Below are positions 47,371 to 54,897 of a stretch of DNA of 64,000 bases, in pieces. This DNA comes from Chitinophaga sp. SYP-B3965 (lineage in GTDB: Bacteria > Bacteroidota > Bacteroidia > Chitinophagales > Chitinophagaceae): the NCBI RefSeq assembly GCF_009647655.1, contig NZ_WJFD01000002.1, positions 372,001-436,000 of the forward strand, read 5' to 3'. Made by a program: the position numbers and the translations under genes. The number at the start of each line of letters is the position of its first letter. Position 1 is the first letter of the stretch. The notes below the pieces were generated by a model. That model was not told the origin of the DNA and did not search any database. It saw nothing but the letters and a program-made list of their open reading frames with translations.

Positions 47371-48169
47371 AACCTTTAATGATCTTATCCATAGAAGCTG
47401 TGATCCCTTTGATGAGGGAAGAGCTGAAGCCCTGGTGCTCCATCTCATTCAAACCTGCAATCGTGCAGCCTTTAGGAGTAGTTACTTTATCGATCTCTTC
47501 TTCCGGATGGCGTTTTTCCTTGATCAGCAATTCCGCCGCACCCTTCACCGTTTGGGCAACGATCAGGTTAGCTGTACGGGCATCAAATCCAATTTCAATC
47601 CCTCCCTGTATGCTGGCCCTGATAAAACGCAGTGCATAAGCAATACCACAGGCACCTAATACAGTGGCGGCGTCCATCAGTTTCTCGTCGATATTCACAG
47701 AAACCCCTAACTGGTCAAACATCTCTTTCACATATTGGTTCTGTTCTTCTGTGGCATTACGACCACAAATGCAGGTGATGGATTCCTGAATGGCGATAGC
47801 AGTATTGGGCATAGCGCGGAAAATAGGCAGGCCGGGAAGTGTGATCTTTTCAAGATCGTCCAGGAACACACCCGTTACCACACTGATGAGGATCTGTTTT
47901 TTAGCGTCGAAGGAAGCGCGTAGTTCACTCAGCACTTCTTTTACGTTGTACGGTTTAAGGGCCACTACTACCACATCCGCCTCGCTGATGGCTTTGGCGT
48001 TATCTGATTCTATATGTACCCCCTGCTCTTTCAGGTCCTTGAGGGTAGAAGTGTTACGCTTGGTAACTGTAATATCTGCAGCTTTGGAAAAACCGCTCTT
48101 CAGGAGGCCCTTGGCTATTGCGGACCCTAAGTTGCCTCCGCCAATAATGGCTATCTTTTTACCGGACAT
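47369..48169 (-). CDS. proC: Pyrroline-5-carboxylate reductase
   Basis: 266 residues. NAD(P)-binding KKIAIIGGGNLGSAIAKGLL, VVVALKPYNVKEVL, LPIFRAMPNTAIAIQESIT, then the C-terminal signature ...KVTTPKGCTIAGLNEMEHQGFSSSL. It reduces pyrroline-5-carboxylate to proline in the cytoplasm. Single gene, convergent with the RND operon, and separated from the NUMOD4 gene by a strong hairpin. Confidence 0.96.
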   Translation of the reverse strand: MSGKKIAIIGGGNLGSAIAKGLLKSGFSKAADITVTKRNTSTLKDLKEQGVHIESDNAKAISEADVVVVALKPYNVKEVLSELRASFDAKKQILISVVTGVFLDDLEKITLPGLPIFRAMPNTAIAIQESITCICGRNATEEQNQYVKEMFDQLGVSVNIDEKLMDAATVLGACGIAYALRFIRASIQGGIEIGFDARTANLIVAQTVKGAAELLIKEKRHPEEEIDKVTTPKGCTIAGLNEMEHQGFSSSLIKGITASMDKIIKG

Positions 48170-48235
48170 AGTCTATCAATTTGGAAGGGTAAGTTATGAC
48201 AAAAGGGCCAACAGTGCAAGGCAAGCCCTGAAAGT

Positions 48236-48265
48236 CAATGGCCGCGCTGATTAGCGCGGCCATTG
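48236..48265. terminator. Perfect 13-base-pair hairpin downstream of the NUMOD4 gene
   Basis: CAATGGCCGCGCT (48236-48248) pairs perfectly with AGCGCGGCCATTG (48253-48265) with a GATT loop. A tail of ATATTTTTC lies on the plus side, but the gene it would end is on the minus strand, so it is terminator-like rather than canonical. Confidence 0.65.
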
Positions 48266-48306
48266 GAAATATTTTTCTTCAATTAACGTGGGAACTTGTA
48301 TAGTTA

Positions 48307-48876
48307 TCAGGGCAAAGTAACATGGCTCCAGTTCTCGCCACTCTTAATACGATACAGCTGCATTTCGCTGATATCAAACTGTTCAGCGATCTGCTTCATG
48401 GTCTTTTTGCCGGGCTTCACCAGCAGGCGTTTAATACTTTTCACTTTGGTCACATTCAGCTTCAGTCCCTTTTGACGGTTACGCTGCATTTCTTTGTAAG
48501 CTATCTTGGCGGGACTTTTTTGTTGGTGGGCTTCCATTTCTTCTTTAGTGGCCCAGCGGAGGTTGGAGATCTTGTTGTTCTTTTTGTCGAAATCGAGGTG
48601 GATGACAAACTTCTTTTTGGGACTTTCTTTCTTTGCAAACAGACGGGCAACTTCGCGGTGCAGATAGAGTGACTGATAAGTGTCTGCCGGTTTAATGTTG
48701 AGTACGGTGTATCCTTCAACGGTAGAGCCATTCAGCAACTTTCCATCATCCATGCTTTCCCGGTAACTGATCACTCTACCCATGTTGGACACTGCGTATC
48801 TTTTGCGCAGGGCAGATTTGTTTTTAATCTGCAAGTCCTTCCAGACTTCGTTTTTTAGATTTTTGATCGTGGCCAT
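48307..48876 (-). CDS. NUMOD4/HNH-like protein with C-terminal HTH
   Basis: 189 residues. The N-terminus matches NUMOD4 (WKDL...YAVSNMGRVISYR), followed by LHREVARLF and an HNH-like VIHLDFDKKNNKISNLRWAT (His and Asn residues kept, but VIHLDFD replaces the common DHIDGN), and a C-terminal KQIAEQFDISEMQLYRIKSGENW helix-turn-helix that resembles NUMOD1. Homing endonucleases of group I introns share this layout, yet here the gene is free-standing between proC and dusB with no intron signal. A domesticated regulator or nuclease is inferred. Basic throughout. Confidence 0.82.
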   Translation of the reverse strand: MATIKNLKNEVWKDLQIKNKSALRKRYAVSNMGRVISYRESMDDGKLLNGSTVEGYTVLNIKPADTYQSLYLHREVARLFAKKESPKKKFVIHLDFDKKNNKISNLRWATKEEMEAHQQKSPAKIAYKEMQRNRQKGLKLNVTKVKSIKRLLVKPGKKTMKQIAEQFDISEMQLYRIKSGENWSHVTLP

Positions 48877-48913
48877 TGTGAAGAGGTTTTTTGTGATTCA
48901 ATTTGGGATTGAT

Positions 48914-49999
48914 TTAATCAGGGAAACCACACGCTAATTCCATATTTGGATGAATTGGTACGTCCATTGGTTCGTTCACTGGGGGCATTGTCCTCTCAAA
49001 TATATGATCTTTATACTGTAATGCTACAGCATCCAATACTTCTTCTATGGTTGACGCTGTATTGCAAGTTACTAATTGTGCACGGAATTCTTTGATATGG
49101 GGTAAGCCTTTTAAGTAATTGGTATAATGCCGGCGCATTTCCAGTACACCCACCACATCTCCCTTCCAGCTGATGGAATGACGGAGGTGTTGCTTGCAGA
49201 CCTTTACCCTTTCCGCCACAGTAGGCGGCGGCAGATGAGTACCCGTTTGCAGGTAATGTTTGATCTCATTAAAGATCCAGGGATAACCAATGGCCGCACG
49301 GCCTATCATTACCCCATCCACGCCAAACCGTTCCCTGGCGGCCTTTGCCTGTTCCGGTGTACAGATATCACCGTTCCCGAAAATGGGTATTTTAATCCTC
49401 GGGTTGTTCTTTACTTTACCAATGAGGGTCCAGTCTGCACTACCCTTATACATTTGTGTACGGGTGCGGCCATGAATGGTAAGGGCTTTAATACCAACGT
49501 CCTGAAGGCGTTCCGCCACCTCTTCAATGTTCCGGGAATCATCATCCCAGCCCAGGCGAGTTTTAACAGTAACGGGTAACCGGGTGGCCTTTACCACGGC
49601 TTCTGTAAGCCTTATCATCTTGGGAATATCTTTCAGGATACCGGCACCGGCTCCTTTACAGGTTACTTTCTTTACAGGGCAGCCAAAGTTAATGTCCAGC
49701 AGGTCCGGATTAGCCACCTCTACGATCTGGGCGGCCATGGCCATGGGCTCTTCATCACCACCAAAGATCTGAATGCCTACCGGGCGTTCGTAATCAAAGA
49801 TGTCTAATTTCTGCCGGCTTTTAATAGCGTCACGGATAAGCCCCTCCGAAGAAATGAACTCCGAATACATGAGGTCTGCCCCATTAATTTTACACACCGC
49901 ACGAAATGGGGGATCGCTCACATCTTCCATGGGCGCCAGTAATAACGGGAATTCACCCAATTCAATATCTCCTATTTTCACCATATAATTCGGATTCAT
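48914..49999 (-). CDS. dusB: tRNA-dihydrouridine synthase
   Basis: 361 residues (Met6 is an alternative start). APMEDVSDPPFRAVCK near 21-36, INFGCPVKKVTCKGAGAGIL with the catalytic cysteine, KTRLGWDD, IHGRTRTQMYKGSADW and GVMIGRAAIGYPW match DusB. It reduces uridines in tRNA D-loops with FMN. The protein is about 35 residues longer than E. coli DusB, mainly at the C-terminus (EPMDVPIHPNMELAC). Single gene, divergent from the CPBP protease gene. Confidence 0.94.
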   Translation of the reverse strand: MNPNYMVKIGDIELGEFPLLLAPMEDVSDPPFRAVCKINGADLMYSEFISSEGLIRDAIKSRQKLDIFDYERPVGIQIFGGDEEPMAMAAQIVEVANPDLLDINFGCPVKKVTCKGAGAGILKDIPKMIRLTEAVVKATRLPVTVKTRLGWDDDSRNIEEVAERLQDVGIKALTIHGRTRTQMYKGSADWTLIGKVKNNPRIKIPIFGNGDICTPEQAKAARERFGVDGVMIGRAAIGYPWIFNEIKHYLQTGTHLPPPTVAERVKVCKQHLRHSISWKGDVVGVLEMRRHYTNYLKGLPHIKEFRAQLVTCNTASTIEEVLDAVALQYKDHIFERTMPPVNEPMDVPIHPNMELACGFPD

Positions 50000-50076
50000 A
50001 TGTTGCCACTTTTTATTTTAACGCGTGAGTGGCAAACAGACTGTAAATTTACGCAAAAATACTACAGCGATAATTT

Positions 50077-51036
50077 ATGGGCTACCTAAGGCAATATTCC
50101 CCCTTCATGCAACTGGCCACTATTTTTGGCATCTGGATTGGTTTTGTGCTGATCACCCAATTTGGCATGGTCGCTTTCTTCCCTGCTATCAGTGGCGGCT
50201 ACACGATGGATCAATACAAAGACCCGGCAGTTTGGAACAACCCGGGTTTCCTGTATGCCATGAAGCTCTTCCAGGTGATCTATTCCGTTGTTGCCTTCCT
50301 GGTGCCAGGTTTGCTCTTTGCTTACCTCACACATCCGGAACCAGCCACCTATCTGGGTTTAAAGCAAAAGCCCCGCTTTTTCCAGCTACTGCTGGCCCTG
50401 CTGATAATGTTTTGCTCCCTGCCCCTGGTAGGAGCCATGAGTGAATGGAATGGTACCTGGCCCATATCCCAGAGCCTGCGGGACCTGGAAGAAAGCCTCG
50501 CAGAACAAACAAAACGTCTGCTGTACATGCCGGATATCGGCTCAATGTTATTAAACTTGTTCATGCTGGCCCTGTTACCCGCTGTAGCAGAAGAAGTCCT
50601 GTTTAGAGGGGTGGTACAAAGGATCCTCACGCCAATGGTAAAGAATGGCTGGCTGGCTGCTATCATCACAGGAGTGCTCTTCAGCGCCATCCATTTCCAG
50701 TTCCTTGGATTTATGCCACGATTTTTGCTGGGTTTCCTCATGGGGGCCATTTACTTTGTAACAGGCAATCTCTGGTTATCCATCGCCGGGCACTTTTTGA
50801 ACAACGGGCTGCAAGTTGTGTTAGTGTATCTGTACCAGATAAAGCTGATCAGTTACGATGCCACCAAAGATGAACATGTACCCCTGTATTTTGTTTTCGT
50901 CAGTTTGGGGGTAACAGGCATCCTGTTATGGCAACTGCGCCAGCGCGCAAAATTAGCCGGACAAACATTCGAGCTACCGCCAGAACCGGATGACGAAGAA
51001 GAAAAAGAAGATAACGAGTCAATATTTAAAGATTGA
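50077..51036 (+). CDS. CPBP family intramembrane glutamic protease
   Basis: 319 residues with about eight hydrophobic segments. The catalytic motif E172-E173-x3-R177 (AEEVLFRG) and the SAIHFQF histidine near 206 are the Rce1/CPBP signatures. The acidic C-terminal tail (PEPDDEEEKEDNESI) is cytoplasmic. Substrates in bacteria are mostly unknown. It is followed after 3 bases by a DUF2007 gene, then cdsA and psd, suggesting a membrane-maintenance operon. Confidence 0.9.
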   Translation: MGYLRQYSPFMQLATIFGIWIGFVLITQFGMVAFFPAISGGYTMDQYKDPAVWNNPGFLYAMKLFQVIYSVVAFLVPGLLFAYLTHPEPATYLGLKQKPRFFQLLLALLIMFCSLPLVGAMSEWNGTWPISQSLRDLEESLAEQTKRLLYMPDIGSMLLNLFMLALLPAVAEEVLFRGVVQRILTPMVKNGWLAAIITGVLFSAIHFQFLGFMPRFLLGFLMGAIYFVTGNLWLSIAGHFLNNGLQVVLVYLYQIKLISYDATKDEHVPLYFVFVSLGVTGILLWQLRQRAKLAGQTFELPPEPDDEEEKEDNESIFKD

Positions 51037-51039
51037 AAT

Positions 51040-51273
51040 ATGGAAAAAGATTGGGTAAAAGTATTTAGCAGTAACATTTCCTTTGAATCAGAGATCGTAA
51101 AAGGAATGCTGCTCGAAAATGAGATAGAAGCCGTAGTGGTGAACCGCCAGGATTCATCTTTTGTACAAATGTTACCGGGCATGGATGAAGTGTACGTGCA
51201 CAATTCCAACGAAGCAAAAGCAAAAGAACTGATTGCCACAAGCCAGGAAGGGAAGATGGAAAACAATCTGTAG
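51040..51273 (+). CDS. DUF2007-domain protein (putative signal-transducing protein)
   Basis: 77 residues: WVKVFSSNISFESEIVKGMLLENEIEAVVVNRQDSSF... followed by VYVHNSNEAKAKELI, the beta-alpha-beta-beta pattern of DUF2007, related to PII-like folds. No enzymatic residue stands out. It is co-transcribed with the CPBP gene and precedes cdsA by 31 bases. Function unknown. Confidence 0.85.
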   Translation: MEKDWVKVFSSNISFESEIVKGMLLENEIEAVVVNRQDSSFVQMLPGMDEVYVHNSNEAKAKELIATSQEGKMENNL

Positions 51274-51304
51274 ATTTACGCCCGATCCAACTTTGTAGAA
51301 AAGC

Positions 51305-52180
51305 ATGAAGACCTTTATCACGCGTACCATTACTGCTTTGTTTTTTGTGGCAATCATGCTGGGAGGCATATTGCAGAACGAGTACACGTTTTTCCTGTTA
51401 TTTTTCCTGATCAACTTCTTTGCCTTAAAAGAATATTTTAAACTGGTAAGGCTGATTGATCCGGAATACAATGAAGTTTCGCCCTGGCACAAATACGGTG
51501 TGCTGGTGGCCGGCTCTGCAATGATGATGGCCTTTACCAGCAAACATTTTGCTTATGGGGATCTGTCCATAGGGGAAATTGGCTGGGTAACGGCTTTCAT
51601 TTTTATACTGGTGCTTCCATTGGGAGAGATCCTGATGAGCAAGAACTTCACCCTGAAATTTATCGGCTATTCCTTGCTGGGCCTGATGTATGTAACCGTG
51701 CCATTAGGTCTGCTGGTGGATCTGCGCTTAAGCCATGTGCCAGAATTTTATACGGGCGAAGGCAATCCTTATGGTTATCTCATCCCCTTATTACTGATCA
51801 TTTTTATCTGGATCAATGATACCATGGCCTATATTGTAGGCTCCCTCATTGGCCGCACGCCTTTTTTCCCTTCCATTTCACCAAAGAAAACCATTGAAGG
51901 TTCCGTGGGTGGAATGATCCTGGCTATCGTAGCCGCAGGGATCTATGGATATTTCTGGGGAGATAAATGGCTGCACTGGCCCCACTGGATAGGTTTAGCG
52001 ACTATCGCCGCTATCTTTGGCTCTGCTGGAGACCTCCTGGAATCACGTCTTAAAAGGATGGCCGGGGTAAAAGATTCCGGAAAGATAATGCCTGGCCACG
52101 GAGGCTTCCTGGATCGCTTCGATTCCTTGCTGGTGGCTGCTCCTTTTGCATGGATCTATGTGCAGGTGTTTGTTCTTTAG
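51305..52180 (+). CDS. cdsA: Phosphatidate cytidylyltransferase
   Basis: 291 residues, about eight membrane helices. The family signature is complete at the C-terminus: SAGDLLESRLKRMAGVKDSGKIMPGHGGFLDRFDSLL, together with SPKKTIEGSVGGMI. It makes CDP-diacylglycerol from phosphatidic acid and CTP, the branch point of phospholipid synthesis. The next gene, psd, finishes phosphatidylethanolamine; a phosphatidylserine synthase gene is not next to them. Confidence 0.96.
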   Translation: MKTFITRTITALFFVAIMLGGILQNEYTFFLLFFLINFFALKEYFKLVRLIDPEYNEVSPWHKYGVLVAGSAMMMAFTSKHFAYGDLSIGEIGWVTAFIFILVLPLGEILMSKNFTLKFIGYSLLGLMYVTVPLGLLVDLRLSHVPEFYTGEGNPYGYLIPLLLIIFIWINDTMAYIVGSLIGRTPFFPSISPKKTIEGSVGGMILAIVAAGIYGYFWGDKWLHWPHWIGLATIAAIFGSAGDLLESRLKRMAGVKDSGKIMPGHGGFLDRFDSLLVAAPFAWIYVQVFVL

Positions 52181-52252
52181 ATAGAATGTATTTTCTTCAT
52201 ACCTTCGTACCGCTGAAAAACCGGCAAAGATTTAAACTCGAAAACAAGAACA

Positions 52253-52909
52253 ATGACTATTCACCGCGAGGGAACTGCTACCATTACCCTAACCTTTGTG
52301 TTACTGGCACTGCTTAACGGCGCTTTATTTTACTGGTTCCCTGCCTCTCCCGTTCTTTGCTGGACGGTTTCTGGTATCTCCCTGGTCTTATTCCTTTTCA
52401 TCATCTCCTTCTTCCGTATCCCCAACAGGGTATTGAATCAGGATGAACAACTGGTGATTGCACCAGCGGATGGAAGAGTAGTAGTGATAGAAGAAACCGT
52501 TGAAACAGAATACTTTAAAGACAAAAGATTACAGGTTTCCATTTTCATGAGCCCGGCTAATGTGCATGTGAACAGGAATCCTATCAGCGGAGAAGTGAAG
52601 CTGAGTCAATACCATGCTGGTAAATACCTGGTGGCCTGGCATCCGAAATCTTCCACAGAAAATGAAAGGCATACCGTTGTTATCGGCAACGGCCGTAATG
52701 AAATATTGGTCCGCCAGATTGCAGGAGCCCTTGCCCGGAGGATTGTAAACTATCTGAAAGCAGGCATGCAGGTAAAACAAAACGAGGAAATGGGATTCAT
52801 CAAATTCGGTTCCCGTGTTGATATTTACCTCCCAATAGGCACCAAGGTAGATGTAGCATTACAACAAAACGTAAAAGGCGGCCAAACCGTGATAGCACGA
52901 CTGGGTTAA
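52253..52909 (+). CDS. psd: Phosphatidylserine decarboxylase
   Basis: 218 residues, the short bacterial (Psd-B, archaetidylserine-like) form. One or two membrane helices at about 8-52, then IAPADGRVVVIEETV, IFMSPANVHVNRNPISGEV, the H-rich AWHPKSSTENERHTVV and FIKFGSRVDIYLP, in which Gly-Ser is the self-cleavage site that creates the pyruvoyl group. It yields phosphatidylethanolamine. Encoded after cdsA with 72 bases between. Confidence 0.94.
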   Translation: MTIHREGTATITLTFVLLALLNGALFYWFPASPVLCWTVSGISLVLFLFIISFFRIPNRVLNQDEQLVIAPADGRVVVIEETVETEYFKDKRLQVSIFMSPANVHVNRNPISGEVKLSQYHAGKYLVAWHPKSSTENERHTVVIGNGRNEILVRQIAGALARRIVNYLKAGMQVKQNEEMGFIKFGSRVDIYLPIGTKVDVALQQNVKGGQTVIARLG

Positions 52910-52945
52910 TTTTACTATCTTCCCATACATTAAAAGACCTGAGCC

Positions 52946-53146
52946 ATGAAGAAATTATTTTTCGCACTCGCAGCCGTAACCTTATTAACCGCACCCGTGG
53001 TTGCACAGGAAAAGCAAACAGTAAAGAAGAAAGCAGCGGCTTGCGAACAAACAGCAAAAGGTAAATCCTGCTGCATGCCCTCTAAAGCAGCAGCCATGAA
53101 AACAGCCAGCGTTGCTAAGAAAGCAAAGCCCGCTGTGAAGGGATAA
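52946..53146 (+). CDS. Small exported Lys/Ala-rich protein
   Basis: 66 residues: a clear signal peptide (ends PVVAQE) and a mature part of about 45 residues rich in Lys and Ala with three cysteines (AACEQ, KSCCMPSK). No known family. Strongly basic, so it may bind nucleic acid, LPS or metal, or act as a periplasmic factor, but this is speculation. The frame is supported by the signal peptide and the terminator that follows it. Confidence 0.6.
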   Translation: MKKLFFALAAVTLLTAPVVAQEKQTVKKKAAACEQTAKGKSCCMPSKAAAMKTASVAKKAKPAVKG

Positions 53147-53171
53147 TAAGATTGTAACTCAGTAAAAATAT

Positions 53172-53209
53172 AAACACCCCTTGCACGAATGTGTAAGGGG
53201 TGTTTTTTT
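53172..53209 (+). terminator. Terminator after the small exported protein
   Basis: A 15-base-pair stem (53172-53186 with 53191-53205, one G-T pair) with a GAAT loop and a seven-T tail. Confidence 0.9.
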
Positions 53210-53266
53210 ATTTTAATAAGAATGCAAAAGGGCTGTTTTTTTAATATAAAATATAAATAAAAAGAA

Positions 53267-53297
53267 AAAACCCTCCGCCCTTTGCTGCGCGGCAAAC
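53267..53297. repeat. Dispersed CCGCCCTTT-CTGCGCGGCAAAC element, copy 2
   Basis: Near-identical to the element at about 39898-39927, with the same flanking A-run on the left. It lies directly at the end of the YjjG-type gene, so on the minus strand it may act as a terminator. Confidence 0.5.
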
Positions 53298-53300
53298 ACT

Positions 53301-53996
53301 CTACAAGATCTCCTTCAACTCCCTCAAACTCTTAATCGTATAAGTCGGCTTGACTCCATCCACTACTTCATTCGGCGCAAAATACACCTGGTCCATTCCC
53401 ACTTGCTGTGCGCCAAGAATGTCTACATCTAAAGTATCCCCAATCATAATACTATCGGAATGCGTAGTCGCTGCGAGGTTCACTGCAAAATCATAGATCT
53501 CCCGATGTGGCTTCAAACTCCCACAGGTTTCGGAAGTAATGATATGCGTAAAGTAATGCTGTATACCGGAATGATGCATCTTCAACCGCTGGGTTTCTTC
53601 AAACCCATTCGTGATCATATGAATGGGGTATTTTTTTTCCTGCAGATAATCCAACACCTCTATAGCATGCGGAAATAACGCAGTTTTGGTGGGTAAAACT
53701 TCAAGGAATCGAACGCCCATGGCAGCACTCAACTTATCATCCCCTATCTTGAAATCAAGAAAAGTTAAAGAGAAACGTTTGGTCCGCAACTCCTGCCGGG
53801 TGATGATCCCTTTCCGGAAACGGTCCCACAATCTATCGTTGATCACGGAATAAGAAGCATAAAATGTTTCAAAAGAAGGGATGCCCCTTTGTTCCAGTGC
53901 ATGTTCAATATAAAGTTCCTGTAACGTAGCTATACAATTGGCTTCGAAATCCCACAAAGTGTGGTCCAGATCGAAGAAGATATGTTTATATTTCAT
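53301..53996 (-). CDS. YjjG-type HAD nucleotidase/phosphatase
   Basis: 231 residues from the ATG at 53996, giving the family's usual N-terminus MKYKHIFFDLDHTLWDFE with catalytic D9 and D11. HMITNGFEETQRLKM and SIMIGDTLDVDILGAQQVGM are the second and third HAD motifs. The layout matches YjjG-family non-canonical pyrimidine nucleotidases. It probably hydrolyses nucleoside monophosphates. Longer starts upstream would overlap the divergent SDR gene and are rejected. Confidence 0.9.
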   Translation of the reverse strand: MKYKHIFFDLDHTLWDFEANCIATLQELYIEHALEQRGIPSFETFYASYSVINDRLWDRFRKGIITRQELRTKRFSLTFLDFKIGDDKLSAAMGVRFLEVLPTKTALFPHAIEVLDYLQEKKYPIHMITNGFEETQRLKMHHSGIQHYFTHIITSETCGSLKPHREIYDFAVNLAATTHSDSIMIGDTLDVDILGAQQVGMDQVYFAPNEVVDGVKPTYTIKSLRELKEIL

Positions 53997-54092
53997 AAAA
54001 ATGGGTGCGTTGGCAATGTTCTTCTGCCACAAATTTACGATTTCCCCTGCACACCTGTTTGGTGTAACCTTTCATTAGCTTATTTTAGAGGT

Positions 54093-54800
54093 ATGTATGC
54101 AATAATTACCGGGGCCAGTAAAGGAATTGGCAGGGCAGTAGCCATCAAACTGGCCGCAGAAGGATTTGATATCGCTATTTGTGCACGTAATGCAGAAGCA
54201 TTGAAGGAAGCACAAACAGCAGTCACAGCACAAAGGGGAAATGTAAAGGTACTGGCAGAAAAGGTAGATTTGGGGGATAAAGCACAGGTACTGGCTTTCG
54301 GCCAAAAAGTACGTGCATTTTTCGGAGAAGCCCCGGCCATATTGGTGAACAACGCCGGTATTTTTGTTCCCGGCGCCGTACATGAAGAAGAAGACGGCCA
54401 CCTTGAAAAGATGATGGCCGTAAACCTGTACAGCGCCTATCATCTTACCCGGGACGTTCTGCCCGGAATGAAACAGGCCAGGAAAGGCCACATCTTTAAT
54501 CTTTGCTCTACTGCCAGCCATAAAGCTTATCCCAATGGCGGATCATACAGCATCACGAAGTTTGCGCTCCTGGGTTTCTCTCAGAACCTCCGGGAAGAAA
54601 TGAAACCCCATAACGTGAAGGTCACTTCTATCAGTCCGGGCCCAACTTTAACAGCATCCTGGCAAGGTTTCGACGGACCAGCCGGCCGTTTGATGGAACC
54701 GGAGGACGTTGCTTCCATGATCTGGGCTGCGTATAACCTTAGCCAGCAGGCAGTTGTAGAGGATATTCTCATGCGCCCCATGCTCGGGGATATTGAGTGA
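54093..54800 (+). CDS. Short-chain dehydrogenase/reductase
   Basis: 235 residues from ATG 54093; the N-terminal MYAIITGASKGIGRAVAIKL is the Rossmann start (GxxxGIG), so extended upstream starts are not real. NNAG appears in LVNNAGIFVPGAV, the catalytic serine in LCSTASHKAYPNG, and the YSITK active-site motif (Y152, K156). A 3-oxoacyl-reductase-like enzyme using NADPH; specific substrate unknown. It is divergent from the YjjG-type gene. Confidence 0.92.
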   Translation: MYAIITGASKGIGRAVAIKLAAEGFDIAICARNAEALKEAQTAVTAQRGNVKVLAEKVDLGDKAQVLAFGQKVRAFFGEAPAILVNNAGIFVPGAVHEEEDGHLEKMMAVNLYSAYHLTRDVLPGMKQARKGHIFNLCSTASHKAYPNGGSYSITKFALLGFSQNLREEMKPHNVKVTSISPGPTLTASWQGFDGPAGRLMEPEDVASMIWAAYNLSQQAVVEDILMRPMLGDIE

Positions 54801-54881
54801 AATCCTTGCTAGTGGCTTGTCTTACAAGATTTTTTAACTAACTTTTAACGCGTCATCGGAAAAGGCCCCGTAAGCATTGGT

Positions 54882-54889
54882 TAAATTTG
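54882..54889 (+). promoter_or_regulatory. -7-like box upstream of batD
   Basis: TAAATTTG matches TAnnTTTG and lies 8 bases before the ATG of batD, implying a nearly leaderless transcript. No -33 TTTG at the proper spacing is seen. Confidence 0.35.
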
Positions 54890-54897
54890 TTTTCAGG

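Noticed and set aside
48307..48876. Group I intron with homing endonuclease
   Set aside because: There is no flanking intron core, no interrupted host gene and the neighbours are complete genes.
53961..54092. Extended start for the SDR gene
   Set aside because: The extension precedes the Rossmann start, overlaps the divergent YjjG-type gene and has no family similarity.
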